The notes below the pieces were generated by a model that saw nothing but the letters and a program-made list of their open reading frames with translations, did no database searches and was not told the DNA's origin. Shown here piece by piece: positions 35,352 to 44,041 of a stretch of DNA of 64,000 bases; within the stretch, counting starts at the first letter, position 1, and each line of letters starts with the position of its first letter. This DNA comes from Bacillota bacterium. Its GTDB lineage: Bacteria > Bacillota > DTU030 > DUMP01. Both the position numbers and the translations under genes were made by a program. The stretch is taken from positions 38,381 through 102,380 of the forward strand of contig JASKKP010000004.1 in assembly GCA_030154105.1 (NCBI GenBank), in the 5' to 3' direction.

Positions 35352-36136
35352 ACGTCAGTCATACCCTCACGGTAACGAAAAATGAAGACCAGGGCGCCGG
35401 GTACTTTCACCTGGTAGCGCAGGCGCCGGAGCTGGCCCGCGCTGCGCGGCCGGGGCAGTTCATCCATGTACACTGTGCCCCAAGCGTGGATCCTCTTCTC
35501 CGGCGTCCTTTCAGCTTCTACCGCCTGCGGCCCGAGGCCGGCGAGGTAGAGATCTACTACCAGGTGGTAGGAAAAGGCACCCATCTTCTCAGCCGGATAC
35601 GGTCGGGAACTAAGCTTGATGCCTTAGGGCCGCTGGGGCAGGGCTTTCCCCTGGACCGGAAGGCGCAGCGGATACTCATTCTCGGCCGGGGAATGGGAAC
35701 CGCCCCACTCATCGCCCTGGCCGAAGCCGCCCGCACCCAAGGTACGGAGGTCTCAGCCATTTTAAGCGCGAGAAACTCCGCCACCTTGGTAGGCGACCGG
35801 CTTCTCGCCTCCTGGGGAGTCGAAGTGATCACGGTCACCGATGAAAGCGGTACCTCGGCCCCGGAAAAGGTCGAGCCCCTCGTGGCCGCTGCTTTAGACA
35901 GGCCCGGAACGGCCCAGGCCTTTGTGTGCGGCTCCCGCCGCCTGGCCCGCCTTCTTAAGCGGCTGGCCGCCGCGCGGGGCATCCCGGCTTTCGTTTCCCT
36001 GGAAGAACGCATGGGCTGCGGCCTGGGCGGGTGCCTGGTGTGCGCCTGCCGCGTGCGAACCCCCGAAGGAGAAACCTACAAGCGGGTCTGCAAGGACGGC
36101 CCGGTCTTTCCTCTGGAGGAGGTGGTACTAGGATGA
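35348..36136 (+). CDS. pyrK: Dihydroorotate dehydrogenase electron-transfer subunit
   Basis: FAD/[2Fe-2S] subunit passing electrons between the PyrD FMN site and NAD. 262 aa: ferredoxin-reductase-like FAD domain (RRPFSFYRL), NAD-binding domain (ILILGRGMGTAPLIAL) and a C-terminal cluster site with cysteines in GCGLGGCLVCAC and KRVCKDGPVF. ATG 35348 overlaps the pyrC stop and the end overlaps pyrD, both as ATGA. Confidence 0.94.
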   Translation: MNVSHTLTVTKNEDQGAGYFHLVAQAPELARAARPGQFIHVHCAPSVDPLLRRPFSFYRLRPEAGEVEIYYQVVGKGTHLLSRIRSGTKLDALGPLGQGFPLDRKAQRILILGRGMGTAPLIALAEAARTQGTEVSAILSARNSATLVGDRLLASWGVEVITVTDESGTSAPEKVEPLVAAALDRPGTAQAFVCGSRRLARLLKRLAAARGIPAFVSLEERMGCGLGGCLVCACRVRTPEGETYKRVCKDGPVFPLEEVVLG

Positions 36137-37047
36137 AGCCGGACCTCGGCGTGGAAATTTGCGGCCTAAAGCTGAAAAACCCCGTCATGCCCTCGTCCGG
36201 CAGCTTTGGCCTACCCGGTTACGAGGAGTACATGGATTTAAACGGTCTTGGGGCGCTCGTGGTCAAAAGCATCACCCTGCACCCGCGTGCGGGCAACCCG
36301 CCGCCGCGCATCGCCGAAACCACCGCCGGAATGCTCAACGCCGTGGGCATTCAGAACCCCGGGGTCAAGTGGTTTATCAAAAACGATCTCCAACGGCTGA
36401 GGCGCTTCACCCCGCCCCTTATCGTGAGCATCGCCGGCACCACCGTGGAGGAATTTGCGCAGGCCACGGAGCTTTTGGAAAAAGAAGAAGGCATCGCCGC
36501 CTACGAGATTAACGTCTCCTGCCCCAACATAGAGGCCGGCGGCCGGGCCTTCGGCATGTCCGCCGCAGCAACGCAGGCGGTGGTGGCAGCGGTAAAAGAG
36601 CGCACGCGCCGGCCCATCTTTACCAAGCTTACCCCAAACGTCACCGACATCGTGGAAATTGCCCAGGCAGCGGTGGAAGCCGGAAGCGATGGGCTGACGC
36701 TGATCAATACTCTCCTCGGCATGGCCATCGACGTGAAACTCCGCCGGCCCGTGCTGGCCAATGTCTTCGGCGGCCTCTCCGGCCCGGCCATCAAGCCGGT
36801 AGCGCTGCGCTGCGTCTACCAGGTGGCACAAGCGGTGAAGGTGCCCATCATCGGTACAGGGGGCATAAGCTCAGCTACCGACGTTCTGGAATTCCTTCTG
36901 GCCGGCGCCAGCGCCGTGCAGGTGGGCACGGCCAACATCGTCGACCCGTATATCATGCCCAAGATCATCGCGGACCTGGAGAAGTACCTCGAAGAAAATA
37001 ATGCAGCATCGGTGCGGGAGTACATCGGCGCGCTTAAGACGCACTAG
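36133..37047 (+). CDS. pyrD: Dihydroorotate dehydrogenase, class 1B catalytic subunit
   Basis: FMN enzyme converting dihydroorotate to orotate. 304 aa. Class 1B signs: NPVMPSSGSFG, active-site cysteine in NVSCPN, and FMN-phosphate loop GTGGISSATDVLEFLLAGA. ATG 36133 with GGAGGAGG upstream, coupled to pyrK, with which it forms the heterotetramer. Confidence 0.96.
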   Translation: MKPDLGVEICGLKLKNPVMPSSGSFGLPGYEEYMDLNGLGALVVKSITLHPRAGNPPPRIAETTAGMLNAVGIQNPGVKWFIKNDLQRLRRFTPPLIVSIAGTTVEEFAQATELLEKEEGIAAYEINVSCPNIEAGGRAFGMSAAATQAVVAAVKERTRRPIFTKLTPNVTDIVEIAQAAVEAGSDGLTLINTLLGMAIDVKLRRPVLANVFGGLSGPAIKPVALRCVYQVAQAVKVPIIGTGGISSATDVLEFLLAGASAVQVGTANIVDPYIMPKIIADLEKYLEENNAASVREYIGALKTH

Positions 37048-37159
37048 TTCGCCTCGGCCGCCGTCCCTTGGACGTTCCTTTCGGCCCAGACCGCCTGGAA
37101 GATAAAGCAAACGAGCGCAATTTAAGCCCGGGTTACGAAAACGATTGGGAGGTGTTACG

Positions 37160-37366
37160 GTGAAACCCGTTACTTGGTGGCTTTTTGTGCTCCTCTTCCT
37201 GGCCGCAGCCATACCTTGGCCTTGGACGGCCCGGCCCGAACCCTACCTTTTCGGCTGGCTGCCCTTTCCGCTCTTTTATTGGTGGGTGCTCGTAGTCCTT
37301 AACTTCATCTACATTTTGTGGGCCGCCAACGAGTGGCTGCGCAGTAAAAGGGGGAAGGCAAAATGA
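37160..37366 (+). CDS. Small membrane protein, DUF3311-like, symporter partner
   Basis: 68 aa with two membrane helices (about 6-22 and 35-57) and the PFPLFYWWVLVVLNFIYI stretch seen in small proteins encoded just before SSS-family symporters. GTG 37160 follows GGGAGGTG. It overlaps the symporter start (ATGA), so the pair is translationally coupled. Probably an accessory subunit for folding or activity; no direct function is known to me. Confidence 0.7.
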   Translation: MKPVTWWLFVLLFLAAAIPWPWTARPEPYLFGWLPFPLFYWWVLVVLNFIYILWAANEWLRSKRGKAK

Positions 37367-38841
37367 ACACCGGCCTCTACTCTTTTGGCATCATTCTCCT
37401 CTACCTATCTATCCTCCTGGCCATTGCCGTGCACGGTTACCGCAGTGCGGCCGTTAAGACCGTGGAGGGCTTTTTCCTGGCCGGCCGGGGCGTAAGCGCC
37501 CTTCTCTTACCGCTTACCATGATCGCCGCCCTGCAGAGCACCTTCGCCTTCCTGGGCGGTCCGGGCATGTTTTACATCCACGGCATCGGCTTCATCGTCA
37601 TCGTTCTCTCCCAGGTTTGGGTGGCCCTCATGGTGATGTATTTCGGCCACCGCATCTGGCTCCTGGGTAATAAGTACGGCTACCTTACCATCGGTGACTT
37701 CTTCGCCGACCGCTACGAGAGCCGCTTCCTGAAAGTGGTGGTCTCGCTCGTTTCCATCCTCATGACGGTAGTCTTTCTGGCCATGCAGTACGTAGGCAGC
37801 GCCCACGCCATAAGCGGCGTCGCCCAGGGAGCCGTCTCGTACTCCGTCGCCCTTTTGATGATCGCGGTCTTCTCGCTGATCTACGTGGCCGTAGGCGGGG
37901 CGCATTCGGTGGTCCTCACCGACGCCATTCAGGCCGTAGTCCTCCTCATTACCATCGTCGCCGCGGCCGCCGTTGCCCTAATCCCCACCGGTGGGCTGCC
38001 CGGTCTCTTTCAGAAAGTAGCGGATCTTAACGCCAAGCTCCTCGCCCGCCCGGGTGCCGCCGGCCTGTATACCGATAAGGTCTGGCTCATGCAATTCATC
38101 GTTCTTCCCTTCGGCATCTGGCTTACCCCGCACGTTTGGGTGCGCTCCCTGATGGCTAAAGACGAGAAGGCCATCGCCCGCTCGGCCCTGGGCATCCCCG
38201 TCTCCCAAATCGTCATCTTTGCCACCTCCGGTCTTTTCCTGGGACTGGCCGGGCAGGTTCTCCTCGGAAAAATCCCGGCGCCGGACAAGGTCGTGCCTTT
38301 GCTTCTGGTAAAGTACACCAGCTGGTGGTTGGCAGCCGTCATCCTAGCCGGCTCCATCGCCGCCGGTGTGTCGACCATCAACTCTATGATTCTCGTGATT
38401 GCCCAGATGTTCACGCAGGATCTCATGATCCCCATGCTGCGTCGTAAACTTACGGAAGCAGAAAACTTGTACCTTTCCCGCCTGGTAACGGTAGCCGTGG
38501 TCATCGTAAGCGTAGTGATCGCCCTGCGTCCTCCCCAGTCCCTCGTGCAGGTGGTCATCGACGTGGCCTATACGGGATTGGCCCAGCTGGCACCGGGCTT
38601 CTTGGCCGGGCTGTACTGGCGGCGGGCCAACCGAGCCGGAACCTCCGCCGGGCTCCTGGCCGGTCTGGCCATCCTCTTTTACACCCGTATTGTCGGCGTA
38701 TCTCCGCTCGGGTACCCCGGCTTCCTCTGGGCCTTCTTCACCAACCTGGCCCTTACCTTGGTAGTTCCCCTCTTCACCGCGCCGCCGGCCAAAACCGCGG
38801 TGGAGCGCATTCACGGTTATCTCGCCCAAATTGGGGAGTAA
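37363..38841 (+). CDS. Sodium:solute symporter (SSS family)
   Basis: 492 aa membrane carrier with about thirteen hydrophobic segments. SSS features include EGFFLAGRGVSALLLPLTMIA near the N-terminus, YLTIGDFFADRYESR, and the VSTINSMILVIAQMFTQDL region. Substrate not deducible. Its position at the end of a PyrR-controlled unit (pyrC-pyrK-pyrD) makes uptake of a pyrimidine or pathway intermediate a reasonable guess. The stop codon belongs to repeat copy B and lies only 8 bp before the next promoter -35. Confidence 0.88.
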   Translation: MNTGLYSFGIILLYLSILLAIAVHGYRSAAVKTVEGFFLAGRGVSALLLPLTMIAALQSTFAFLGGPGMFYIHGIGFIVIVLSQVWVALMVMYFGHRIWLLGNKYGYLTIGDFFADRYESRFLKVVVSLVSILMTVVFLAMQYVGSAHAISGVAQGAVSYSVALLMIAVFSLIYVAVGGAHSVVLTDAIQAVVLLITIVAAAAVALIPTGGLPGLFQKVADLNAKLLARPGAAGLYTDKVWLMQFIVLPFGIWLTPHVWVRSLMAKDEKAIARSALGIPVSQIVIFATSGLFLGLAGQVLLGKIPAPDKVVPLLLVKYTSWWLAAVILAGSIAAGVSTINSMILVIAQMFTQDLMIPMLRRKLTEAENLYLSRLVTVAVVIVSVVIALRPPQSLVQVVIDVAYTGLAQLAPGFLAGLYWRRANRAGTSAGLLAGLAILFYTRIVGVSPLGYPGFLWAFFTNLALTLVVPLFTAPPAKTAVERIHGYLAQIGE

Positions 38842-38848
38842 GTCCCTG

Positions 38849-38877
38849 TTGACAGCCACCCACGGCTGGGGTATAAT
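38849..38877 (+). promoter_or_regulatory. Consensus SigA promoter of the pyrF unit
   Basis: TTGACA (38849-38854), 17-bp spacer, TATAAT (38872-38877); the spacer is identical to that of the pyrC promoter. Confidence 0.95.
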
Positions 38878-38887
38878 GTAGCAAGCA

Positions 38888-39063
38888 GCGATCCTTTAAG
38901 CCATTCCGGGAGAGTGGCAAGGAGACATACAAGTCAGCAGGCTGCCTCTTTGCCATCCCGGCAAGGAGGCAATTTTAGTATCCCTTTAAGGCGGTCCTGC
39001 GAGGCCGGGAAGGGTACACCGTACTTACGCTCCCTGGTCGCCCAGGCGGCCGGGGAGTTTTTT
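38888..39063 (+). promoter_or_regulatory. Tandem PyrR attenuators before pyrF
   Basis: Same order as copy A: PyrR-type site 1 (38888-38926), terminator 1 (38943-38976, stem TGCCTCTTTGCC / GGCAAGGAGGCA, then TTTT), site 2 (38979-39016), terminator 2 (39030-39063, stem CTCCCTGGTCGC / GCGGCCGGGGAG, then six T). The pyrF start follows 47 bp later. Confidence 0.85.
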
Positions 39064-39110
39064 CATGCCTGAAGAGGATTGGAAGAAAATATGCGCGAGG
39101 AGGTAAGGTC

Positions 39111-40040
39111 ATGTTCCCATCTTTTGCCCAGCGGCTGAGAGAAGCCATCGTGGCCAAAAGAAGTCCCCTCGTTATCGGCCTCGACCCGGATTTGAGCAAG
39201 TTTCCGCCCGCCCTGAGCGCGGTCCCCGAAGGGGATAAAGAAGCAGCGGCACGCGCCATCTTGGCGTTTAACCGCGCCCTCATCGACGCCACGTACGACC
39301 TGGCGGCGGCGGTTAAGCCCCAAGCTGCTTTCTACGAGCGCTACGGCTCCCCAGGAATTCAGGCCCTTGAGGAAACGGCCGCCTATGCCCGCAAGAAAGG
39401 GCTCTTGGTAATCCTGGATGCCAAGCGGGGCGACGTGCCCAATACGGCCGAGGCTTACGCCCAGGCCTACCTTGCCCCGGAGGGCGAAACCACCTGTCCG
39501 GCCGATGCCCTCACCGTGAACCCTTACCTGGGCCGCGACAGCGTGGACCCGTTTGTTCGGGCAGCGCGGGAAAACGGCAAGGGCATCTTCGTCCTGGTGC
39601 GCACCTCGAACCCCGGCGCCGGCGACCTGCAGGACCTCACAACAAGCGAGACGAAACGCCCCCTCTGGCAAGAAGTTGCCGCCTGGGTTGCTGCCTGGGC
39701 GGAGGCCAGCCGGGGCGCCGAAACTTATTCCCCGGTGGGCATCGTGGCCGGCATCACCTACCCGCAAGAGGCCACCCTCTTGCGCACCATGCTCCCCCAT
39801 TCCTATCTCCTCCTCCCCGGCGTGGGTGCCCAAGGGGGGCAGGCGCGGGACGCCCTCCCCTGCTTCGACAAAGAAGGCCTGGGCGCCCTGGTGGTGGCAG
39901 CCAGAAGCGTAATTTACGCCTTCAGCCGCCCGCCGTACAATGACCGCTTTACGCCGGATAAGTTTGCCGCCGCCGCCCGGGAAGCCGCAGCCGACCTCCT
40001 TACCGAGCTCTACGCTGCCGGGTATAAAGTTGGGAGGTAG
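39111..40040 (+). CDS. pyrF: Orotidine 5'-phosphate decarboxylase (long, class 2 type)
   Basis: Final step to UMP. 309 aa, the longer type found in mycobacteria, myxobacteria and some Clostridia, not the ~240-aa Bacillus form. Active-site motif LDAKRGDVPNTAEAYA, with GLDPDLSKFP near the N-terminus. ATG 39111 follows GAGGAGG. First gene after the second PyrR leader; a small gene follows after 5 bp. Confidence 0.94.
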   Translation: MFPSFAQRLREAIVAKRSPLVIGLDPDLSKFPPALSAVPEGDKEAAARAILAFNRALIDATYDLAAAVKPQAAFYERYGSPGIQALEETAAYARKKGLLVILDAKRGDVPNTAEAYAQAYLAPEGETTCPADALTVNPYLGRDSVDPFVRAARENGKGIFVLVRTSNPGAGDLQDLTTSETKRPLWQEVAAWVAAWAEASRGAETYSPVGIVAGITYPQEATLLRTMLPHSYLLLPGVGAQGGQARDALPCFDKEGLGALVVAARSVIYAFSRPPYNDRFTPDKFAAAAREAAADLLTELYAAGYKVGR

Positions 40041-40045
40041 GGAAC

Positions 40046-40510
40046 ATGAGTTGTGTCTTGTCCGAGACGCCAACCCCGTTTGCGCTTCTGGCTCCAATGG
40101 AGAAGGGCCTCAGCCCGGGAAGCCGGATGGCCGGCGCCGTCTGGGTTGCGTGCCCGGCCGGAACGGCCGCCCCTGAAGCCGCCCGCCGGGTGGCCGAGGT
40201 CCGCTGCCGGCTGCACCGGCCGCTCGTTGCCGCGCTGGAAGTAGAACTGCCGGCGAGAGAAGCGGAACTTCCACGCCTGGCGCGCGCCGTAGCCGCGGCC
40301 GGAGCCGATGCCGTGGTCCTCGCAGCGCCCGACGCTGAGCACGCCGCCCGGGCCGTGGCCTTAGTCTACCCGGCCGTTGTGCTACCGATCATCGTGCGCT
40401 GTCCTGCGCTTTCCGCCGCCGAGGCCGAGACTCTCGTTCGCGCCGGCGCCGCGGCGGTAATCATGGAAGGCCTGGAGGGCCATGAGGTTGCCGCCAAAGC
40501 TACCGCGTAA
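40046..40510 (+). CDS. Protein of unknown function between pyrF and pyrE, 154 aa
   Basis: Ala-rich alpha/beta protein. The alternation LARAVAAAGADAVVLAAPD, VYPAVVLPIIVRCPALS, LVRAGAAAVIME resembles strand-helix units of a TIM barrel such as the C-terminal half of dihydroorotate dehydrogenase-type barrels, but no phosphate-binding glycine loop or catalytic motif was recognised. It could be a half-barrel remnant. ATG 40046 is 5 bp after pyrF and pyrE follows after 53 bp, so it is cotranscribed under PyrR control. Confidence 0.65.
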   Translation: MSCVLSETPTPFALLAPMEKGLSPGSRMAGAVWVACPAGTAAPEAARRVAEVRCRLHRPLVAALEVELPAREAELPRLARAVAAAGADAVVLAAPDAEHAARAVALVYPAVVLPIIVRCPALSAAEAETLVRAGAAAVIMEGLEGHEVAAKATA

Positions 40511-40563
40511 GCGTTGGCCGGAAATCGGCCAATACACCGAGCACGAAAGGGGACTGAGAAACC

Positions 40564-41145
40564 ATGAACAAAGAGCAAATTGAAGCTGTCCTGCGCCAAA
40601 CCGGAGCTTATTTGAGCGGCCACTTCCGCCTGAGTTCGGGCCGGCACAGCGATACCTACCTGGAAAAGTTCGCCGTGCTGCAGTACCCGGAGCACACCGC
40701 CGCCTTACTGGCTGAACTAGCCGTCCGCGTGCGCCATCTTCGGCCAGACGTAGTGGTCGGGCCGGCCACCGGCGGAATCATCCTCGCCTACGAGCTCGGC
40801 CGGCAGCTCGGCACCCGTGCCCTCTTCACCGAACGGGAAAACGGCGTTATGAAGCTCAGGCGAGGCTTTACCTTGGAGTCCGGTGAGCGAGTCCTCGTGG
40901 TGGAAGACATCGTGACCACCGGCGGTTCCATGCGCGAAGTTCTAAGTGCCCTTGAGAAGCACCAGGCTGAGGTGGTGGGCATTGCCTGCCTGGTAGACCG
41001 GAGCGGCGGCAAAGTGGATTTCGGCCTTCCCCTTTTCCCGCTCCTCATACTGGACATTCCGAGTTGGGAACCCGCTGCCTGCCCTCTCTGCGCCCAGGGG
41101 GTGCCCATCGAAGAACCGGGAAGCCGTTACCTGAAAAAGAGCTAA
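40564..41145 (+). CDS. pyrE: Orotate phosphoribosyltransferase
   Basis: Couples orotate to PRPP to give OMP. 193 aa. PRPP-binding motif VLVVEDIVTTGGSMREV and the N-terminal FRLSSGRHSDTYLEK. The form matches the archaeal/thermophile-type PyrE. ATG 40564 follows AAAGGGGA. Last gene of the unit; a strong terminator follows after 127 bp. Confidence 0.95.
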   Translation: MNKEQIEAVLRQTGAYLSGHFRLSSGRHSDTYLEKFAVLQYPEHTAALLAELAVRVRHLRPDVVVGPATGGIILAYELGRQLGTRALFTERENGVMKLRRGFTLESGERVLVVEDIVTTGGSMREVLSALEKHQAEVVGIACLVDRSGGKVDFGLPLFPLLILDIPSWEPAACPLCAQGVPIEEPGSRYLKKS

Positions 41146-41272
41146 CCGTGAGCCGGCTTTTAGCCTTTCTCCAGCCTGCAACCCAACCGCAACGCTTTTT
41201 CCGTGCCGGGCGCCGGCACCGGACGGGTTTGGGAACACTAAGAAAAGCAGGGTAAGAGCGTTCCGCGCAAGC

Positions 41273-41306
41273 CCCGGGCGGATCATTATCCCGCCCGGGA
41301 TTTTTT
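41273..41306 (+). terminator. Intrinsic terminator after pyrE
   Basis: 9-bp stem CCCGGGCGG / CCGCCCGGG followed by A and six T. The 127 bp between pyrE and this stem holds no recognised gene. Confidence 0.9.
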
Positions 41307-41316
41307 CTCCATGTCC

Positions 41317-41374
41317 TTGACCTTCCGCGAGGCATGGTATATAATTCATTTTAAACGATTGAGCAATTGTTTTA
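41317..41374 (+). promoter_or_regulatory. Promoter and ArsR/CadC-type operator of the metal-resistance genes
   Basis: -35 TTGACC (41317-41322), 17-bp spacer, -10 TATAAT (41340-41345). The dyad AAACGATTG-AG-CAATTGTTT (41353-41372), with one mismatch, covers the expected start site. It resembles SmtB/CadC operators and is probably bound by the next gene's product (autoregulation). Confidence 0.85.
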
Positions 41375-41387
41375 GTGAGGTGGAAGT

Positions 41388-41789
41388 ATGGAAAACCTCT
41401 TAAGACCGGATGAAGAAACCGAAAGCCGGGCGGAGCGCCAAGATGACGGCGTTTGTCAAATTTTCGCCGTCAATCCGGAAAAAGTAGCTCGCTGGGAAAG
41501 AAGACTGCCCTCGCTCGCTCCCGTAGCCGAGCTCTTCAAAGCCCTGGCCGACGAGACGCGGGCCAAAATCCTTTACCTTCTCGCCAACGAGGAATTCTGC
41601 GTCTGCGACCTGGCGATCATCCTCGGTACCACCGTCTCGAACGTCTCCCATCACCTGCGGCGGCTCAGGGCTGAGCACCTGGTAAAGTACCGCCGCGAAG
41701 GAAAGATGGCCTTTTACAGCCTGGACGACGACCACGTGCTACATCTCATCAACGAAGCTTTCAATCACGCTCAGCACCTAGACCGATGA
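41388..41789 (+). CDS. cadC: ArsR/SmtB-family metal-sensing repressor, CadC-like
   Basis: 133 aa. Winged helix around residues 44-125; the metal-binding helix carries the ELCVCDL-type motif as EEFCVCDL (Cys71, Cys73), and Cys23 in the N-terminal extension could be a further thiolate ligand, as in CadC. Expected to leave its operator on binding Cd, Pb or Zn. ATG 41388 follows GTGAGGTGG. The P-type ATPase follows after 119 bp with no clear separate promoter. Confidence 0.88.
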   Translation: MENLLRPDEETESRAERQDDGVCQIFAVNPEKVARWERRLPSLAPVAELFKALADETRAKILYLLANEEFCVCDLAIILGTTVSNVSHHLRRLRAEHLVKYRREGKMAFYSLDDDHVLHLINEAFNHAQHLDR

Positions 41790-41908
41790 GCTGGCCAACC
41801 TTCCTCGGGGCACTTTAAAACGAGGCCAATTGATGTCTGCTTTGAGGGCCAAGACTGCGCGTCAAACGGCAACCGAGCACCTAAAGCCTTTAAGAAAGGA
41901 GCCGCGTT

Positions 41909-44041
41909 ATGCGTTACATCCTCAAGGGCCTCGACTGCGCAAACTGCGCGGCCAAGATGGAAAACGAACTCCGCCGGATTAAGGGGCTGGAAACTGTTAC
42001 GGTCAATTTTGCCACCCGAAGCATAGAAATACCGCAGGAGCTGGCGGCTGAAGCCCAAGCGGCGGTGGCCCGGGTCGAGCCGGGCGTAACTCTGGTTCCC
42101 GCCCAAGAGCAAAAAGAACCAGAGGAGCAGGACACGAAGGAGAGCGAGAAAAAGGAAGCGCGGCGGGCCGTTTTCTTCATCGGGACGGCGGCGCTCCTCT
42201 TCGCTTTCGGCACCCTTTATAACCGCCAGCTGCACGCGACTCCCCATGCCTGGGCGGAGTACGCCGTGCTAATTACGGCCTATTTCCTCGTCGGTTGGCC
42301 GGTCCTCGCCCGCGCTGTGTCCAATTTAGCTCGGCGCCAGTTTTTTGATGAAAGTTTTCTCATGACTGTGGCCACCCTGGGCGCCCTGGCCATCCACGAG
42401 CTCCCCGAAGCCGTAGCCGTCATGCTCTTTTACGCCGTGGGCGACTACCTCCAGGACCTGGCTGTGGACCGCTCCCGCCGTTCTATCGCCGCCCTTTTAG
42501 ACATCCGGCCCGACCACGCGAACCTAAAGCTCGGCGGGGAGGTGAAGGTGGTCCGCCCGGAAGAAGTCCCGGTGGGCGCTGAGATTATCATCAAGCCCGG
42601 CGAGCGCGTCCCGCTCGACGGCGAGGTCGTAGAGGGAACGTCCTTCCTTGACACCTCGGCCCTCACCGGCGAGGCCGTGCCGCGCAAAGTGGAGCCGGGT
42701 GAGGTTGTACTCGCCGGCATGGTAAACGGGCAGGGTCTCCTCACCGTAAAGGTCACGAAAAACTTCGCCGAGTCGGCCGTCTCCCGCATCCTGCAGCTGG
42801 TAGAAGAGGCGGGGACGCGAAAAGCCCCCACGGAACGGTTCATCACCGTCTTTGCCCGTTACTACACCCCGGTGGTGGTTGCCGCCGCCCTGGCCGTAGC
42901 CCTGTTACCGCCCCTCTTTCTTCCCGGCGCCACCTTTTCTGAGTGGCTCTACCGCTCCCTGGTGCTCCTCGTCATCTCCTGTCCCTGCGCTCTGGTGGTC
43001 TCCATCCCCCTCGGGTATTTCGGCGGCATCGGGGGAGCCTCGCGCCAGGGCATCCTGGTGAAAGGCGCGAACTTTCTCGACGCCCTCACGGCGCTTCACA
43101 CCGTAGCCTTCGACAAAACCGGCACGCTGACGCAGGGCACCTTCCGCGTGACTAAAGTCGTACCCTATAGTGGGTTTACCGAAGAAGATCTCCTCGCCGC
43201 TGCGGCCGCGGCCGAGATTTACTCCACCCACCCCATCGCCCTGTCCATTCGCCAGGCCTACGGCCGGCCCGTTCCTGACGACCAGGTCCATGGCTACCGG
43301 GAGGTCCCCGGCCACGGCGTCGCCGCCGAGGTGCAGGGCAAGCTGGTTCTTGTCGGCAACGACCGGCTCCTCCACCGGGAAGGCATTCTCCATGAACCCG
43401 ACGTCTGCCATATGGAGGGGACCAGCGTGTATGTGGCCATCGACGGCACCTTCGCGGGCTACCTCATCATCGCCGACGAGCTGAAGGAGGATGCCGCTCA
43501 GGCCGTCGCGCGCCTCAAGGAGCTGGGGGTCCAAAAGGTGGTAATCCTTACCGGAGATGAGGAGAGCGCAGCCCGCCGGGTGGCAGAAGCCATAGGGGCC
43601 GATGCCTACTTCGCCGAGCTCCTTCCGCAAGATAAAGTGCGCAAGGTGGAAGAGCTCATGGCCGCCTTCCCCGAGCGGCGCCGGCAAAAGCTGGCCTTTG
43701 TGGGCGACGGGATCAACGACGCGCCGGTCATTGCCCGGGCCGACATCGGCGTAGCCATGGGGGCCCTGGGTTCCGACGCGGCCATCGAGGCCGCGGACGT
43801 GGTGCTCATGGACGATTCGCCGGCGCGGCTGGCCGCCGCCCTCGAGATAGCGCGGTGCACGCGCCGCATCGTAACCGAAAACATCGTCCTCGCCCTCGGC
43901 ATAAAGGCCTTCTTCTTCGCTTTGGGTATCCTCGGTCTTGCCGGTATCTGGGAGGCTGTGTTTGCCGACGTCGGGGTAACCGTCCTCGCCGTCCTCAATG
44001 CCACCCGCACCCTCCACTACCGGCCCCGCTCGCTGTCCTAG
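41909..44041 (+). CDS. cadA: Heavy-metal P-type ATPase, CadA/ZntA-like
   Basis: Exports divalent soft metals such as Cd, Zn or Pb. 710 aa: N-terminal metal-binding domain with GLDCANCAAK (Cys10, Cys13), an acidic/Lys-rich linker, eight predicted membrane segments, CPC ion-site motif near residue 357, phosphorylation motif DKTGTLTQG near 401, STHPIALS, and the GDGINDAP hinge near 610. ATG 41909 follows GAAAGGAG. The last 47 bp overlap the convergent tupC gene. Confidence 0.93.
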   Translation: MRYILKGLDCANCAAKMENELRRIKGLETVTVNFATRSIEIPQELAAEAQAAVARVEPGVTLVPAQEQKEPEEQDTKESEKKEARRAVFFIGTAALLFAFGTLYNRQLHATPHAWAEYAVLITAYFLVGWPVLARAVSNLARRQFFDESFLMTVATLGALAIHELPEAVAVMLFYAVGDYLQDLAVDRSRRSIAALLDIRPDHANLKLGGEVKVVRPEEVPVGAEIIIKPGERVPLDGEVVEGTSFLDTSALTGEAVPRKVEPGEVVLAGMVNGQGLLTVKVTKNFAESAVSRILQLVEEAGTRKAPTERFITVFARYYTPVVVAAALAVALLPPLFLPGATFSEWLYRSLVLLVISCPCALVVSIPLGYFGGIGGASRQGILVKGANFLDALTALHTVAFDKTGTLTQGTFRVTKVVPYSGFTEEDLLAAAAAAEIYSTHPIALSIRQAYGRPVPDDQVHGYREVPGHGVAAEVQGKLVLVGNDRLLHREGILHEPDVCHMEGTSVYVAIDGTFAGYLIIADELKEDAAQAVARLKELGVQKVVILTGDEESAARRVAEAIGADAYFAELLPQDKVRKVEELMAAFPERRRQKLAFVGDGINDAPVIARADIGVAMGALGSDAAIEAADVVLMDDSPARLAAALEIARCTRRIVTENIVLALGIKAFFFALGILGLAGIWEAVFADVGVTVLAVLNATRTLHYRPRSLS

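Larger units (their letters stand above)
38836..39068 (+). repeat. Direct repeat copy B (pyrF leader)
   Basis: 233-bp second copy of the segment at 33793-34026. Differences in the hairpins keep pairing: the A to G change in GGCAAGGAGGCA still pairs with U. This suggests selection on structure or recent gene conversion. Confidence 0.95.
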
